From Diphasiastrum complanatum (lineage: Eukaryota; Streptophyta; Lycopodiopsida; Lycopodiales; Lycopodiaceae): a DNA stretch of 64,000 nucleotides. The translations under genes were made by a program, and so were the position numbers. The stretch spans positions 45,576,087 to 45,640,086 of the forward strand of contig CM055092.1 in NCBI GenBank assembly GCA_029204225.1. Reading direction: 5' to 3'. Shown piece after piece: positions 54,144 to 64,000 of the stretch. The notes beneath the pieces were generated by a model. It searched no databases. It was not told the origin of the DNA and saw only the letters and a list, made by a program, of their open reading frames with translations. Numbering within the stretch: position 1 is the stretch's first letter; the number at the start of each line of letters is the position of its first letter.

Positions 54144-55060
54144 CACTCAGTTGAAGTCTCAGTCTTGTCGACACTCTTTTTCTTGACGAGAAGAGAAGAA
54201 TGTCGATTGGTAGGTTGTACAAGCCTTGGGTTAACAATCTTTAAGAGATCAGACTCATCAACAAATGGATGGTAGAAACAAATTTGGACGGATGGGTTGG
54301 ATAGGGCTTGGTGGAAGGACGAAGGATTTGATAGTTCTACAGTTGCAGCCTTGGACCCTTGCAATGTCGAGCTTTGACCGCTACTTGTTCACTTTGTCCT
54401 ACAGGCTCACTATTGTCTTTATCTTTTCTACAGCTCCTTTTGATCCATTGCTTTTGGATCTCTTCGGGCTTCATAGGAGGAAATTCAACTATCATTGCTC
54501 CAAAGAGTTACTTTTGATCAAGATCGATCTGACTCAACTGTTTCTTAGGTTTCGTCATTTCTTCCTCAGCTTTTTTGCTTTATTTCTTTTTGCTACTTCG
54601 TCTACTTTCTTAGGTCTTCTTTTCTGGCTGACCAACTAGTGTAGGTAGTAGTTATTCTCCACAAGACATTCGCAATGATCTTTGAGCTGCTTCGGTAAAA
54701 CTATCAGTGATTTGAAAAGATTGGAAATTTCTCAGATGAATAGTGGAACGGTGAAAAACAAAGAGATGGAGGGTAGGATGGTGGTGGTGACATCGGTAGA
54801 TGGTGTGGGAGATAGGCATGAGAGTAGATGCAGATGTTGTGGCAACAGGGCTGGCTGGAGAAGAAGACTCATTTTCCAATGCTTGTACTTCCATCTTCTG
54901 AAGGATCTTCGTCATGACTGAGGTACTTCTTCTGATTTAGTCACTGTGGAATGCCCATCTGCCTTCTTAGCCTTGTCGTTGTCGTCTTTGGTTTCGTGAC
55001 CTTGGTTGTCAATCTGCTAATGTTGTTGTTGGCAATGTAATTGATCCTAGTGGATCCAAG
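54144..55060 (-). pseudogene. Coding-like, unrecognised sequence
   Basis: Several stretches on the minus strand look protein-derived but change frame: NQGHETKDDNDKAKKADG and STVTKSEEVPQS (about 54920-55020), LENESSSPASPVATTSAS (54820-54900), EEEMTKPKKQLSQIDLDQK, VEFPPMKPEEIQKQWIKR, and VGQSEQVAVKARHCKG. The last stretch is NPSVQICFYHPFVDESDLLKIVNPRL (54144-54364), into which the B2 5' LTR is inserted or joined. The charged, Pro/Ser-rich composition recalls a nuclear regulatory or gag-like protein. The family is not recognised. Confidence 0.35.
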
Positions 55061-55237
<177 letters not shown>

Positions 55238-55292
55238 AATCTGTTGGTGGGGATCTCATCAGTACCTTCATCATGACCAGACAGAATCAAAT

Positions 55293-55297
55293 ATCGT
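55293..55297 (+). repeat. Target site duplication ATCGT, left
   Basis: Repeated at 56496-56500. Confidence 0.88.
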
Positions 55298-56025
55298 TGT
55301 TGGAGGGTTTACGGATCCCAAGGCAACCCTAACCCTAGTTAATAAGTGAGAGGGATTTGGCACCCTGCATGTGTAGGTCCAACCCAATGATCACATAGTT
55401 ATTTGATTAATTAGAATGTTAATAAAAGGACTTTAGGCCTTTTTGCGAGACTTTTAATGTCGCAGGGCCTAGATGTCAAGTTAGTAAATAAAGTCGGGTT
55501 TTCCTCCAATTTTGATGGTTCTCACACTTTTTTAAATTTGAATAAAAAGAGAGGCAAGACTGGACCAATAGGATTCAAAGGCCAAGGTCCTCCTCTCTAC
55601 TATAAAAAGGGACCAACTCGAGTTGCTCCTCATGTTCATTTCCTCATTTCAATAAAGCAGATTGGTTCTCTTTAGAAATGGATTGATGAATGTCCTTGCT
55701 CTTCCTCTCTTCTCCTCCATTTCTCATGCTTTCTTTGGATTTTGCTAATTGTTGGATCTGATCATTATTGGGATTGCTATTTCTTATGCTTTTTGTGAGA
55801 GAGAAAGGGAGAGAGAAAAGTAAGTTTCTATCATTGTTGTGGATTTAGAGTTAATGGAAGTAGGGTTAATGGATGTTAGTGTTAGGTCCTCCATTCATGT
55901 TGAAATCTGAACTATACTATCGCTCTCATGGGAACGAACCTACGCGTGACAACTAGCTCCGTCTCTTTGATGCTAGATTGAGGAGATCTTGGATTCAGGT
56001 TAGGCAAGGAAAGAAATCCACTACA
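55298..56025 (+). repeat. Gypsy 5' LTR (728 bp)
   Basis: It begins TGTTGGAGGGTTTACGG and ends CCACTACA. It contains a TATA-like CTACTATAAAAAGGG at about 55597-55611 and a GA-rich stretch. Confidence 0.9.
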
Positions 56026-56029
56026 ATTT

Positions 56030-56047
56030 TGGTGCCGTTGCCGGGGA
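56030..56047 (+). other. Gypsy primer-site region
   Basis: TGGTGCCGTTGCCGGGGA, one base different from the TGGCGCC-type sequence that commonly follows the 5' LTR in plant Tat/Athila-type gypsy elements. Confidence 0.8.
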
Positions 56048-56392
56048 GCTATGCCAATTTTTCAGTTTGCAGCATGTTTGGTTGATGGTTAGCTTGCATT
56101 AGGCATCTTGTCGTGGCATGCTAGGGTTAGCTTTGCATTATGGATGTGATTTGTGAGAGTTATGTCCAAAAACGTTCAAAAACTGAGTGGTGACTGTATT
56201 TTTTGTTTTTTAATTTTTTGCCTCTTTTTTATTCAATTTTTGTCCTATTTTCTGTTCCCTATAATTCAATCTGAATAGGTATAGTTGTAGAGCATTGAAA
56301 GGGCTTTCTTTCCATTTAATGTTTTTTTTAATTCCATATAGTATTGAGCAAGTTACAAATTTTTTAAATTGGCAACAAAATTCTATACAAAA

Positions 56393-56495
56393 TTCTCATG
56401 GGAACGAACCTACGCGTGACAACTAACTCCGTCTCTTTGATGCTAGATTGACTAGATCTTGGATTCAGGTTAGGCAAGGAAAGAAACCCACTACA
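56393..56495 (+). repeat. Gypsy 3' LTR, terminal ~103 bp
   Basis: Nearly identical to 55923-56025 (GGGAACGAACCTACGCGTGA ... CCACTACA), with a few substitutions. Confidence 0.92.
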
Positions 56496-56500
56496 ATCGT
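56496..56500 (+). repeat. Target site duplication ATCGT, right
   Basis: Perfect copy of 55293-55297. Confidence 0.88.
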
Positions 56501-57604
56501 CCGAAGGCGACTGCCAATAGTACATAGTGCCTTAATCCTATTTGTAAAGTATAGATTAAACATTCTTTTAATTAGTTAGCCATGTGTATATAGCCAGTGA
56601 CTTATCAGTTGCTTCTGTTGAGCTCTATAGACAAGAAGAATCTTGGTTGAGTTCCACAAACATTGAATCAGCTCAATCGTCTATCAAGTCGATCAATTGA
56701 CATCCAGAGCGAAATTGTTTTGTTCTTTCTCTCTACTATTACAGAGGATTGATTCAGGAAGAACGCGACTCTGTCGCATTCAGACTGTATTTTCTTCACC
56801 ACTGAATAATCATTGTTCCAGTAATCTAGTATTCGGCATGCTCAAGGTTGGATTGGTGGTTGGAACACGCAGTTAAAACACATTGAACATGCGATTGGAC
56901 TGAAGATTGAACAAATTTTAACTAAATTTGTCTCGATCTTGTTGTAGTTGACTCAAAAACTAATATGGCAGTGAGATGCAGGAATCAACTTGGAGGTGGC
57001 ATGGATTTTGGAATATGCTCAAAAATCCTAAACGTTGTACAAGGTTATCTAAAAATGGATAGATGAATGAAAATGCATTTTTGAGATACCCTACAAGACT
57101 TCTCTAGTTCAATGGCTATCCTTGATAAAAGCAAATCTAGAAAAATAGATGCAATTAAAAAAAACTATCAAATCAAAAACTGATAAAAAAATAAACAAGG
57201 AAGATACCATCCTTACAGAGAGTGAAAATTACAGAGCACTTGTCAAACAAAAAGTCATTCATCAACATTGATAATGCACCTTAAGGAGTGCAATCTTGCA
57301 CTGTGTGGTAGAGTAAAAAGCTATGACAACATGCCCTTGTGAAAACAAGGTAGGATGGGTGACACTAAGTCTACCATCGTTGATAGCAGATGTTGTAAGA
57401 TATAACCTGAAATGCATGGAAAGAGAAGATACTATTTTTGTAGTACTTCTCTGTTGAGAAGATTCATTAAAATGAATTTCTATATAGATTTTATATTCCC
57501 ATAGTTGGTGAGTATATCCATTGTAAGGCCTTGGGAGTCAGCTCAGAATGTGAAAGGCAGAAGAAAATTTCAATTCCTTGGGGAGGTTACTCTTGGTTGG
57601 AAAG
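56501..57604. other. Spacer without supported genes
   Basis: Nothing recognised on either strand. Confidence 0.5.
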
Positions 57605-58830
57605 TGTTGGATTATTCTCCTTATTACCAATCATCTAATCGGTTTTAATCTTCATCCATTGTCTATCCAGTTCTGTGGATTTTCTTGTGTGTTTACACAG
57701 TCTGCAAAATTACAAGTGTTTTTCACAGTCTGCTGATTTACATGGATTTTAACAACAATGTTGCATTTTTCGATTGACAGAAATCTCGTGTAAAAATGCA
57801 GTGTCGCTTTTTTTGCATTTTTCGCCTGACAGAAATCTCGTGCAAAAATGCAGTGTCGTCCTTTTGGCATTTTTCGCCTGTCAAGAATCTCATGCAAATA
57901 TGCAGTCTCGCATTTTTTGCTTTTTTTCCAAAGAGCCTCAAATGTTAAGGAAATGACTCTGGCAAAGTGTGGGACAACCCTAAATGACATTTAAGGGCAC
58001 CTTCGACTTTTTCGCCATTTTGCGAAAAACCCGACAGTGTCGCATGTGGCTGTTTTAGTTTATTTCTACAGAGCTACAGTTTTTGTTCATTTATGCAGAC
58101 AGAATGTTTACAACCAATTTCATCGCTTATCAACAATCAATGACAAGGACCGAATGGATGCCAGCAAATCACCAGCCAACTGGCGATCGCAATTGACGAC
58201 CTAATTTCTTAGTATAAATAGTTGTTCATTTCATACAGATTAAGCAATTGAAAATCAAAATTATCAAAAGCGTTTGAATAATTAGCTCTCTCTCTCTCTC
58301 TCTCAAGCCTACGAGCTTGAACACTCCTGAACATTCTAGCTCACTTCTTAGAGTTGTTTTAGAGATTGCTATTGCGCTACTGCTCATCAGCATTGCGCAT
58401 TTTTCAGCCTTTCATTTTTAGCCGCTCAGAGATAGCATAGAGTACACGGCTTTGATCCGTAACTTATTGTACTCATTTATTTCTGTTTCGTTTTGATTCA
58501 ATACTATTCTTCTTGCATTCAGTTTCGTCTCATACTATATGTGTTTTGTATTTATTCGCGACTAATTATTTGTCTGATAATTTTCGATGCTTAATTGTTT
58601 GGCTATGTAATCACTGTAGTACTAACGATTTCAAAGTTAGTTACTATCAATTCAAACGTGATTTCTATCATTATCGTCTTGTTTGAAATTGATAGGCGTA
58701 GTCATGCATTGGAAAGATGAAGATAGTTTATTCCGCCATGCACGAAAGGTTTTCTTTCTAGACACACAAATTATTTTCATTCGTTTCTTTTCGAGCTAGA
58801 CCTATCTTCTGCACATACCACTTTTCGACA
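57605..58830 (+). repeat. A-prime 5' LTR (1226 bp)
   Basis: It begins TGTTGGATTATTCTCC and ends CTTTTCGACA. The first ~220 bp match 61294-61513. It includes a CT microsatellite at 58285-58303 and the tandem hairpin block at 57763-57918. Confidence 0.92.
57763..57918. repeat. Three 52-bp tandem hairpin units in the LTR
   Basis: Units start at 57763, 57815 and 57867. Each has GCATTTTT ... AAAAATGC arms about 21 bp apart, enclosing CG--TGACAGAAATCTCGTG, then CAGTGTCG. The third unit is slightly diverged. The truncated 3' LTR retains only about one unit. Confidence 0.88.
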
Positions 58831-58926
58831 TGGTATTAGAGCATAATTATTACTCTTTATCTGATACCGACATGGTATCAAAGAGAAATCATTATTCTTT
58901 CTCTGATTCCAATATGATATCAGAGC
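58831..58926 (+). other. A-prime primer site, three near-copies 42 bp apart
   Basis: TGGTATTAGAGC at 58831, TGGTATCAAAGA at 58873 and TGATATCAGAGC at 58915. Each is followed by related TCTTT-rich sequence. Only the first adjoins the LTR. Confidence 0.85.
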
Positions 58927-59077
58927 GAAAGATCTAATACTTCATATCTTTTGTGATATCAAGTTGATATCATACTCTTCAGTTCTTTTCAACCTTTCAG
59001 TATCAAAAAATTGATTTCTTATTTTTGGCATTACTACATCTTATTGTCATCGATATAATCGACAGACTAACTTCCAG

Positions 59078-59800
59078 ATGGATTCTCAAAGTCAAGTCAG
59101 TCTTATCGCAGACAAGTTGAATGGATCCAATTATCATTTGTGGCAATTTAAGATGAAGACCTTGTTAATCGCCAACAACTTATGGGATGTTGTTACAGGT
59201 ATAGGAGTAAAACTTGAAGACAATGACTCAAAGTGAAAATCGAAGGACGGTAAAGCTTTCGCGCTTATCATCCTCAATATCTAAGATACATATATTGGAC
59301 ACATAGTTGAAGCTAAAACGTCAAGAGACGTTTGGGACATTTTAAACTCACTATATGATCTGAGGGACATAACTACTAAGTTACATCTACGAAGGAAATT
59401 CTTCACATTCAAGATGTCTACTGATGATTTTCTTTAGAGTCACATTAACCAGTTTAAGAATTGTTTGCAACATATGGCCGTTGTCGGATCAGTCATAGAC
59501 GATCAAGATGCAATTATGGCATTGCTTTCAAGCTTGCCCTCTACATATGAGAATTGGGTGTGATGATCATATCGACACGCTCAGATTTAACTCTTACCAG
59601 AGTTATCAGTATGTTGCTGCAAGAAGACAATAGAAGAAGTCAAGACACTTTGTCTACTTCCTCGTCTCAGGCTCTATTTGTCAACAAAGGCTCGAAGCGA
59701 CAGAAGCAGAAAAGCTCCAAGAAGGCTGCAACGAATCAGAAACAGACTCAAGGTCAAGAACAATCATCGAATCCACAGTCGAAGAAGATGATGTTTTGCA
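59078..59800 (+). pseudogene. A-prime gag
   Basis: Start MDSQSQVSLIADKLNGSNYH, then LWQFKMKTLLIANNLWDVVT, AKTSRDVWDILNSLYDLRD, LHLRRKFFTFKM, INQFKNCLQHMAVVGSV and LLSSLPSTYENWV. Stops are at DNDSK, LNI and DDFL, and a frameshift after ENWV moves to the 59554-59808 frame (TRSDLTLTRVISMLLQED and a Lys/Gln-rich tail, ending FCRY). This matches A1 gag in layout. It is non-functional. Confidence 0.92.
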
Positions 59801-60620
59801 GGTATTGAAAGCACAATAACCATAGATCAAGGATTGCCGAATTCTCCAAGCGAAGACGCAGCCAAGCTACCTTATCAACAAGCAAACACAGTCTCATCAT
59901 CTCCCCAGGTCGAAGTGGACGAAGGCGCATTCATGGTCAAAGATCAAAGCGCATTTTTGGATGATTCATGGTTTCTGGATTCTGGATCAACTCAACATAT
60001 GACTAATCAACGTGAGATCTTCAACTCCTACACTCCTTACACCACGAAAAAATTTGTTCATCTTGGTGACAATAGTACTCACACTATTGAATGTGAAGGT
60101 ACTATAAGATTGCGATTCTAGCATAATCAGTTCAATTTTCTATCAAAAGTTTTATATGCTAATAAACTCTACAAATCTATTATCAGTAAGTAGAATTACA
60201 TATTTAGGTCATAAGGTAGAATTTGAATCTGATCAATGTAGAATTATTGATAGGAGTGATAAGATCCTTGCACTCGGTAAGAGAAAGGGTTACTTATATA
60301 GATTGTCACACTGTAATTCTGAGTCTAGTCAAGTCTTGAAAACCTCTGTTCTAGTCAATAAAGCATTACTATGGCATCATCGCTTAGGACACGTGAATCA
60401 TGCATCTATTTTGAACATGACCAAACAATCCATGGCTTTTGATCTCGACTATCCTTCTGGTAACGTCGATCTCCCTGTCTGTCATAGCTGCATCTTTGGA
60501 AAGCAGGCTACGATTCCTTTTAGATCAAACCATGTGTATGCAGCAAAAGGTCTGTTAGATGTTGTTCATACAGATATATGTGGACCTATGCAAACTCCTT
60601 CATTGCTAAATGCAAAGTAA
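59801..60620 (+). pseudogene. A-prime protease and pre-integrase
   Basis: A protease region with an intact-looking WFLDSGSTQHMTNQRE (59834-60121) is followed by a stop and a short frame change. The 60156-60620 frame has TNLLSVSRITYLGHKVEFESDQC, LWHHRLGHVNHASILNM, CHSCIFGKQATIPF (zinc-binding) and the core start VVHTDICGPMQT. It ends at LLNAK, where about 300 bp of the integrase core, including the second catalytic Asp, are absent. Confidence 0.92.
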
Positions 60621-61284
60621 TTCATTACCTCAATACACCACTTCCTATTCGCCTCAGTCAAATGGTCTTGCTGAGAGAAAGAACAAAACCTTAGTTGAAT
60701 CGGCAAAGTGCATGTTATCACATGCGACACTTCCGAAGTCCTTCTGGGCTAAAGTTGTTTCAACAGCAACCTATATTCAGAACAGATATTCTACTAAAGG
60801 CCTCTCAGACAAAACACCATTCGAAGTTTGGACAGGTACCAAACCTTCTTTATCAAGCTTACAAGTTTTTGGATGTATTGCTTTTGCGCAGATACCTCGT
60901 GATCTCAGGAAGAAGTTCGACTTCCAAAGTATCAAGTGTGTTTTCATTAGCTACACTACTTCAGATCAAGCCTACAAGTTGTTCAATCCCATCGAGTCGA
61001 ATATATTCACTAGCCGGGATGTCATCTTCATCGAAGATCAGTTTCAAGACTTCAAAGGAAAGGGCAGTTATCAGCCAATCCTAGATTTCATTCCAAGAGT
61101 TAGCACATTGAACTGAAGTATCATTTCGTCGGAAGCAAAGTTCTCAACAAAGAGGTCAGATTGCGGTACTATAGAACGCAAGATATGATAGTAGATGCTT
61201 TTACTAAAGCATTAAGTTTGGAGTTGCACAAAAGATTCTGTGTAAAACTAAGTTTGAAGGTTAAGGCATTCAAGGATTCAGATT
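60621..61284 (+). pseudogene. A-prime integrase C-terminal half fused to RNase H tail
   Basis: TTSYSPQSNGLAERKNKTLVES (Glu region), FWAKVVSTATYIQN, TPFEVWTGTKPSLSSLQVFGC, FDFQSIKCVFISYTT and SRDVIFIEDQF run open to 61116. At about 61085-61095 the sequence jumps to the end of RNase H (HIELKYHFVGSKVL, LRYYRTQDMIVDAFTKAL) and the polypurine tract. The entire RT and most of RNase H are deleted, so the copy is non-autonomous. Confidence 0.92.
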
Positions 61285-61293
61285 AAGAGGGAG
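61285..61293 (+). other. A-prime polypurine tract
   Basis: AAGAGGGAG directly before the 3' LTR. Confidence 0.85.
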
Positions 61294-61513
61294 TGTTGGA
61301 TTATTCTCCTTCTTACCAATCGTCTAATTGGTTTTAATCTTCATCCATTGTTTATCCAGTTTTGTGGATTTTCCCGTGTGTTTACACAGTCTGCAGAATT
61401 ACAAGTGTTTTTCACAATCTGTAGAATTACACGGAGTTTAACGACAATGTGGCATTTTTTGCCTGACAGAAATCTCGTGTAAAAATGCAGTGTCGCTTTT
61501 TCACATTTTTCAC
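61294..61513 (+). repeat. A-prime 3' LTR, truncated
   Basis: Only the first ~220 bp match the 5' LTR. After TTTTTCACCT unrelated sequence begins, so no right target duplication is available. Confidence 0.9.
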
Positions 61514-62331
61514 CTACGTATTCACGAAACAGGTCTCGAGTCCGGGTAGCAGGGCGTCGGGGAGGAGGGGGGCCTTGGTTAGGTTTAAATTTTATATATA
61601 TATATATATACATATACATATAGAGTTACGGTTCAAAAAATTGGCCAAGGATTTTTTTGGTTTTTTTGCACTCCTCTTCTTAAACCCTAATTGGCGAAGG
61701 TATGTTAGGTTAGATGAAGGTAGGGATAGAACTGTTTTTTTTTTAAGAGTGAAACTGGCGAAACTTCAAAATGAAAGGACTGAAAAATTTTACAAAGAGA
61801 TGAAACTTCAAAAATGAAAGGTTGAAGTGCTTCTCTCCCAAATGTCTTACCAAAGCTAGCATTGGACCTCTTGCACAAGAATTGGCATATCTTTGTCAAT
61901 TTTTCACCAAATTGGCTAGAAATTGCTCAGATTCAAGCTAAGACAAATCTACAATTCTATAAAATCACAATCATAAAATTCAACCAAAAGTACAACAAAA
62001 AATGGAGATAAACATAATGCAAAAACTATTGCTAACTAAAATTGGAATAAAATCACTAAAATGGCCATAACTTGGTCATTATAGCTCCAAAACAAAAAAG
62101 TTCAATACCTCCAGAAAGCTAAGAGAGAGAGCTACTGGTCTAAAACAAGAAACTACACAAAAAAAAAAAAACAAAAAAAAAAACAAAAACAAAAAAACAA
62201 AAAAAAAAACAAAGATTACTTGCTCAAAATGAAACCAAGAACATTCTAGAAATTGAAAAACAAAATAACTAGTCAGAAAAACTCTACCAAGCTTAAAGAA
62301 AGCCACCAAATCTGATGGGAAAAAGATTTAA
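61514..62331. other. Spacer, AT- and A-rich
   Basis: It contains a (TA)n stretch (61593-61612) and an A/C-rich tract (62157-62213, A runs broken by single C). No gene was supported. If the minus-strand primer site at 62332 is real, this would be the leader of that element, but no gag is recognisable. Confidence 0.4.
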
Positions 62332-62346
62332 TGCTCTGATACCAAA
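62332..62346 (-). other. Candidate primer binding site, minus strand
   Basis: The minus strand reads TGGTATCAGAGC in correct orientation to follow a minus-strand LTR lying to the right. Confidence 0.6.
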
Positions 62347-63100
62347 AATTGTCATGTGCCAATTTTAACATTAAAACATCTAATCCATTCTTAAACTTTA
62401 GGCAATGTATATATCCATTTATGATCATTCACAAGATTAGACCTTAAACTAGAGCATGATCATAGCTCTCACGTGATTTTAGGCACATGAACCATAAACA
62501 CTATCAAGAAAGCTCTCAAAAAGAAGTTTCAAGATCACCAAAAGTTCAAAAATCACAAATGTAAAATAGCCTCCCAATAAACAAGACCTCCTCTATTTAT
62601 AGTAGACCTTAAGTGTCCCTAACTTGAATTTGGGCCTTACAACCATTATTGCAATTCCCACCAATACAAATATGGCATGATTGAGTAGGTAGTTTTATTG
62701 TTATAAATGTTTTTGGTACACAATTATTCTTAAAACACTTATTTGGCTTGGCATGCACAGGTATAGTAAGGTGTACGTATGCCAAAAAGCAGTATGGCTT
62801 AAAGACTGACATGATTTAGCACTTGACCACAAGAATAAGTATAAAGGCTTGATCATCGCTTGGTAGATCAAAGATATGCCCCAACTCACAGACCTTGTCA
62901 TTATGCAATCAAATAAGTTGGCAAGTTATACATACCTAGAATTCTCCTTTCATGGTAAGAAAGGTACAACCTAGACAAGAACTTAAAACCTTGTGAAAGT
63001 CAAGTTTAATCAAATACTTCGGAGCACATCAAATGTCAAAATGTGAACCTTGACCACCTAAAGCGAAAAGGAAGAACAACAATTATGTTCTTTTAATTGA
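62347..63100 (-). repeat. Candidate LTR (right end unknown)
   Basis: Sequence next to the primer site reads ...GCACATGACAATTTT on the minus strand. A TATA-like CTATAAATAGAGG lies on the minus strand at about 62591-62603, which is consistent with an LTR promoter. No second copy is in the window, and the right boundary is a guess. Confidence 0.35.
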
Positions 63101-63631
63101 ATAAGCAAACGATGTACAAGTAGTCCTCATTGAACATAACCATCCTTTTGGAGGTTTAAGTGAAGAATTTATCATTTGAATGAAGTGGGTGGGAATTGGT
63201 AGACTATCTCATGAACTTATCATTCCCACATATGAACGATTTTTATTACTCACTGTACTAAGAACAACTTGAAGTACCAAGGCAAGAAAGATCAAGGTCA
63301 TTCGAGCGTAAGTAAATTCAGATGTGCAAAGATACATCAGCAGACAAGACAAAAATCCAATCAACATTATCAGTCATTGAAAGAAATAGGTAACCGGTTA
63401 CAATTACAATCTCTTTGATGAATCACTCTGTAAAAAATGAGATTTAGTTAAGATCTTACAACTCAACGCACTTATGAAGAAATGTTCCCTAAACATCTCC
63501 TTTGAGAAGTCGGTGATGTGCCAAAATGGACAAGGCTCTGCCACATAATACCAGGATTACCAATCTTAACACCCTAGACTGCTTTGTCAAAAGCATATCA
63601 AAAAATACAATCATTCAAAATATCACAAAAC
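63101..63631. other. Spacer without supported genes
   Basis: Nothing recognised. Confidence 0.5.
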
Positions 63632-64000
63632 TCACTCTCTCCAATCCTTCCATCCTCCACTTAAAACCTGTGAAAATGGACGTCTTAAGGTTACTTGTGG
63701 AAGAGAAGCCTTATCCACCCAGCCCTCTTTAGGTCCATCAATATGTTCACTTTCCCTATCCATCCTTTTTGGTGATATATCACAAGCTAAACTATTTCCA
63801 ATATCATTTATTCCTAGATTAGATACAAGGCTTGCACTTATCGAAGGTACAGGCCAACTTGAGGGCTCATGAATTTCATGATCATTATTTACAAGAACCG
63901 TGGTAGCATGCTGCCAGCCTATTTTCTTATCACTTGCATCATGATGATTGTTGTGTCCATGGGATAACACCGAAGACACCGCCGCAAAGGGTAAATTCTG
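63632..64000 (-). CDS. Unrecognised partial ORF at window edge
   Basis: The frame is open from the right edge of the window to the stop at 63632. It has His/Asn-rich HGHNNHHDASDKKIGWQ, a polar middle (PKRMDRESEHIDGPKEGW) and the end LRRPFSQVLSGGWKDWRE. The last part faintly recalls the segment before the DUF4283-like region of plant LINE ORF1 proteins (RRPFSQVL), but that is a weak impression. The true start lies outside the window. It may be an exon or a LINE fragment. Confidence 0.3.
   Translation of the reverse strand, partial: QNLPFAAVSSVLSHGHNNHHDASDKKIGWQHATTVLVNNDHEIHEPSSWPVPSISASLVSNLGINDIGNSLACDISPKRMDRESEHIDGPKEGWVDKASLPQVTLRRPFSQVLSGGWKDWRE

Larger units (their letters stand above)
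55298..56495 (+). mobile_element. Ty3/gypsy deletion derivative (1.2 kb)
   Basis: A complete 5' LTR (55298-56025) is followed by a primer-site region, about 360 bp of non-coding leader and only the last ~103 bp of the 3' LTR. It is bounded by perfect ATCGT duplications. All coding sequence is gone. The LTR family also occurs at 36975-37724. Confidence 0.9.
57605..61513 (+). mobile_element. Ty1/copia element A-prime, lacking RT
   Basis: 5' LTR, primer site, gag, protease, partial integrase, RNase H tail, polypurine tract and the first ~220 bp of the 3' LTR. It is related to A1/A2 at protein level (gag, protease, integrase tail), but the LTR body differs. Confidence 0.92.

Noticed and set aside
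57763-57918. CRISPR-like array (three regular repeats)
   Set aside because: The units are contiguous with no unique spacers, lie in an LTR, and the genome is eukaryotic.
57652-57990. 112-codon minus-strand ORF with internal repeats
   Set aside because: It is a by-product of the tandem hairpin units inside the A-prime LTR. A related frame in the 3' LTR (61341-61619) has the same origin.
62079-62309. Phe-rich minus-strand frame
   Set aside because: Translation of the A/C-rich tract at 62157-62213.

Overview
The window is nuclear DNA of a land plant. The evidence is a single-exon plant carboxylesterase (CXE) gene with plant-style TATA and poly(A) signals, a decayed plant laccase, and many Ty1/copia and Ty3/gypsy LTR retrotransposons whose primer sites match plant initiator-Met tRNA. 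The species cannot be named from sequence alone. Gene density is very low and most of the 64 kb is nested, decayed retroelement sequence.

Layout. 1-3.5 kb: two diverged copies of an unrecognised ORF beside a minus-strand copia RT/RNase H remnant. 3.5-5.3 kb: anonymous sequence with one candidate small secreted peptide. 5.3-15.9 kb: a plus-strand gypsy-type gag is split by copia element A1 (5983-14711, 5-bp target duplication ACATT). A1 in turn carries an antisense copia element C (about 8508-13236). 15.9-19.8 kb: minus-strand chromodomain gypsy remnant without an RT core. 20.0-22.2 kb: frameshifted CXE pseudogene with a MITE in its promoter. 22.6-23.4 kb: laccase pseudogene. 23.5-31.1 kb: copia fragments A2, F and E. 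32.2-36.8 kb: copia B1. 36.9-38.7 kb: gypsy LTR plus an unrecognised ORF. 38.8-47.7 kb: small remnants, microsatellites and duplications. 47.7-49.2 kb: intact CXE gene. 49.2-50.9 kb: two candidate host exons. 50.9-54.1 kb: copia B2. 55.1-56.5 kb: a 170-bp CT tract and a 1.2-kb gypsy deletion derivative with target duplication ATCGT. 57.6-61.5 kb: copia A-prime, lacking RT. 61.5-64 kb: another LTR candidate and an ORF open to the window edge.

The only clearly intact host gene is the CXE at 47903-48931. Its broken paralogue at 20846-21858 lies in the opposite orientation, and homology continues into both flanks, so the pair is an inverted segmental duplication whose arms lie about 25 kb apart. 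All retroelement reading frames carry stops, frameshifts or deletions. The element sequences record a history of nesting, illegitimate recombination and spread of already defective copies. No CRISPR, tRNA or rRNA gene was seen, and nothing amounts to a clearly new defence or metabolic system.
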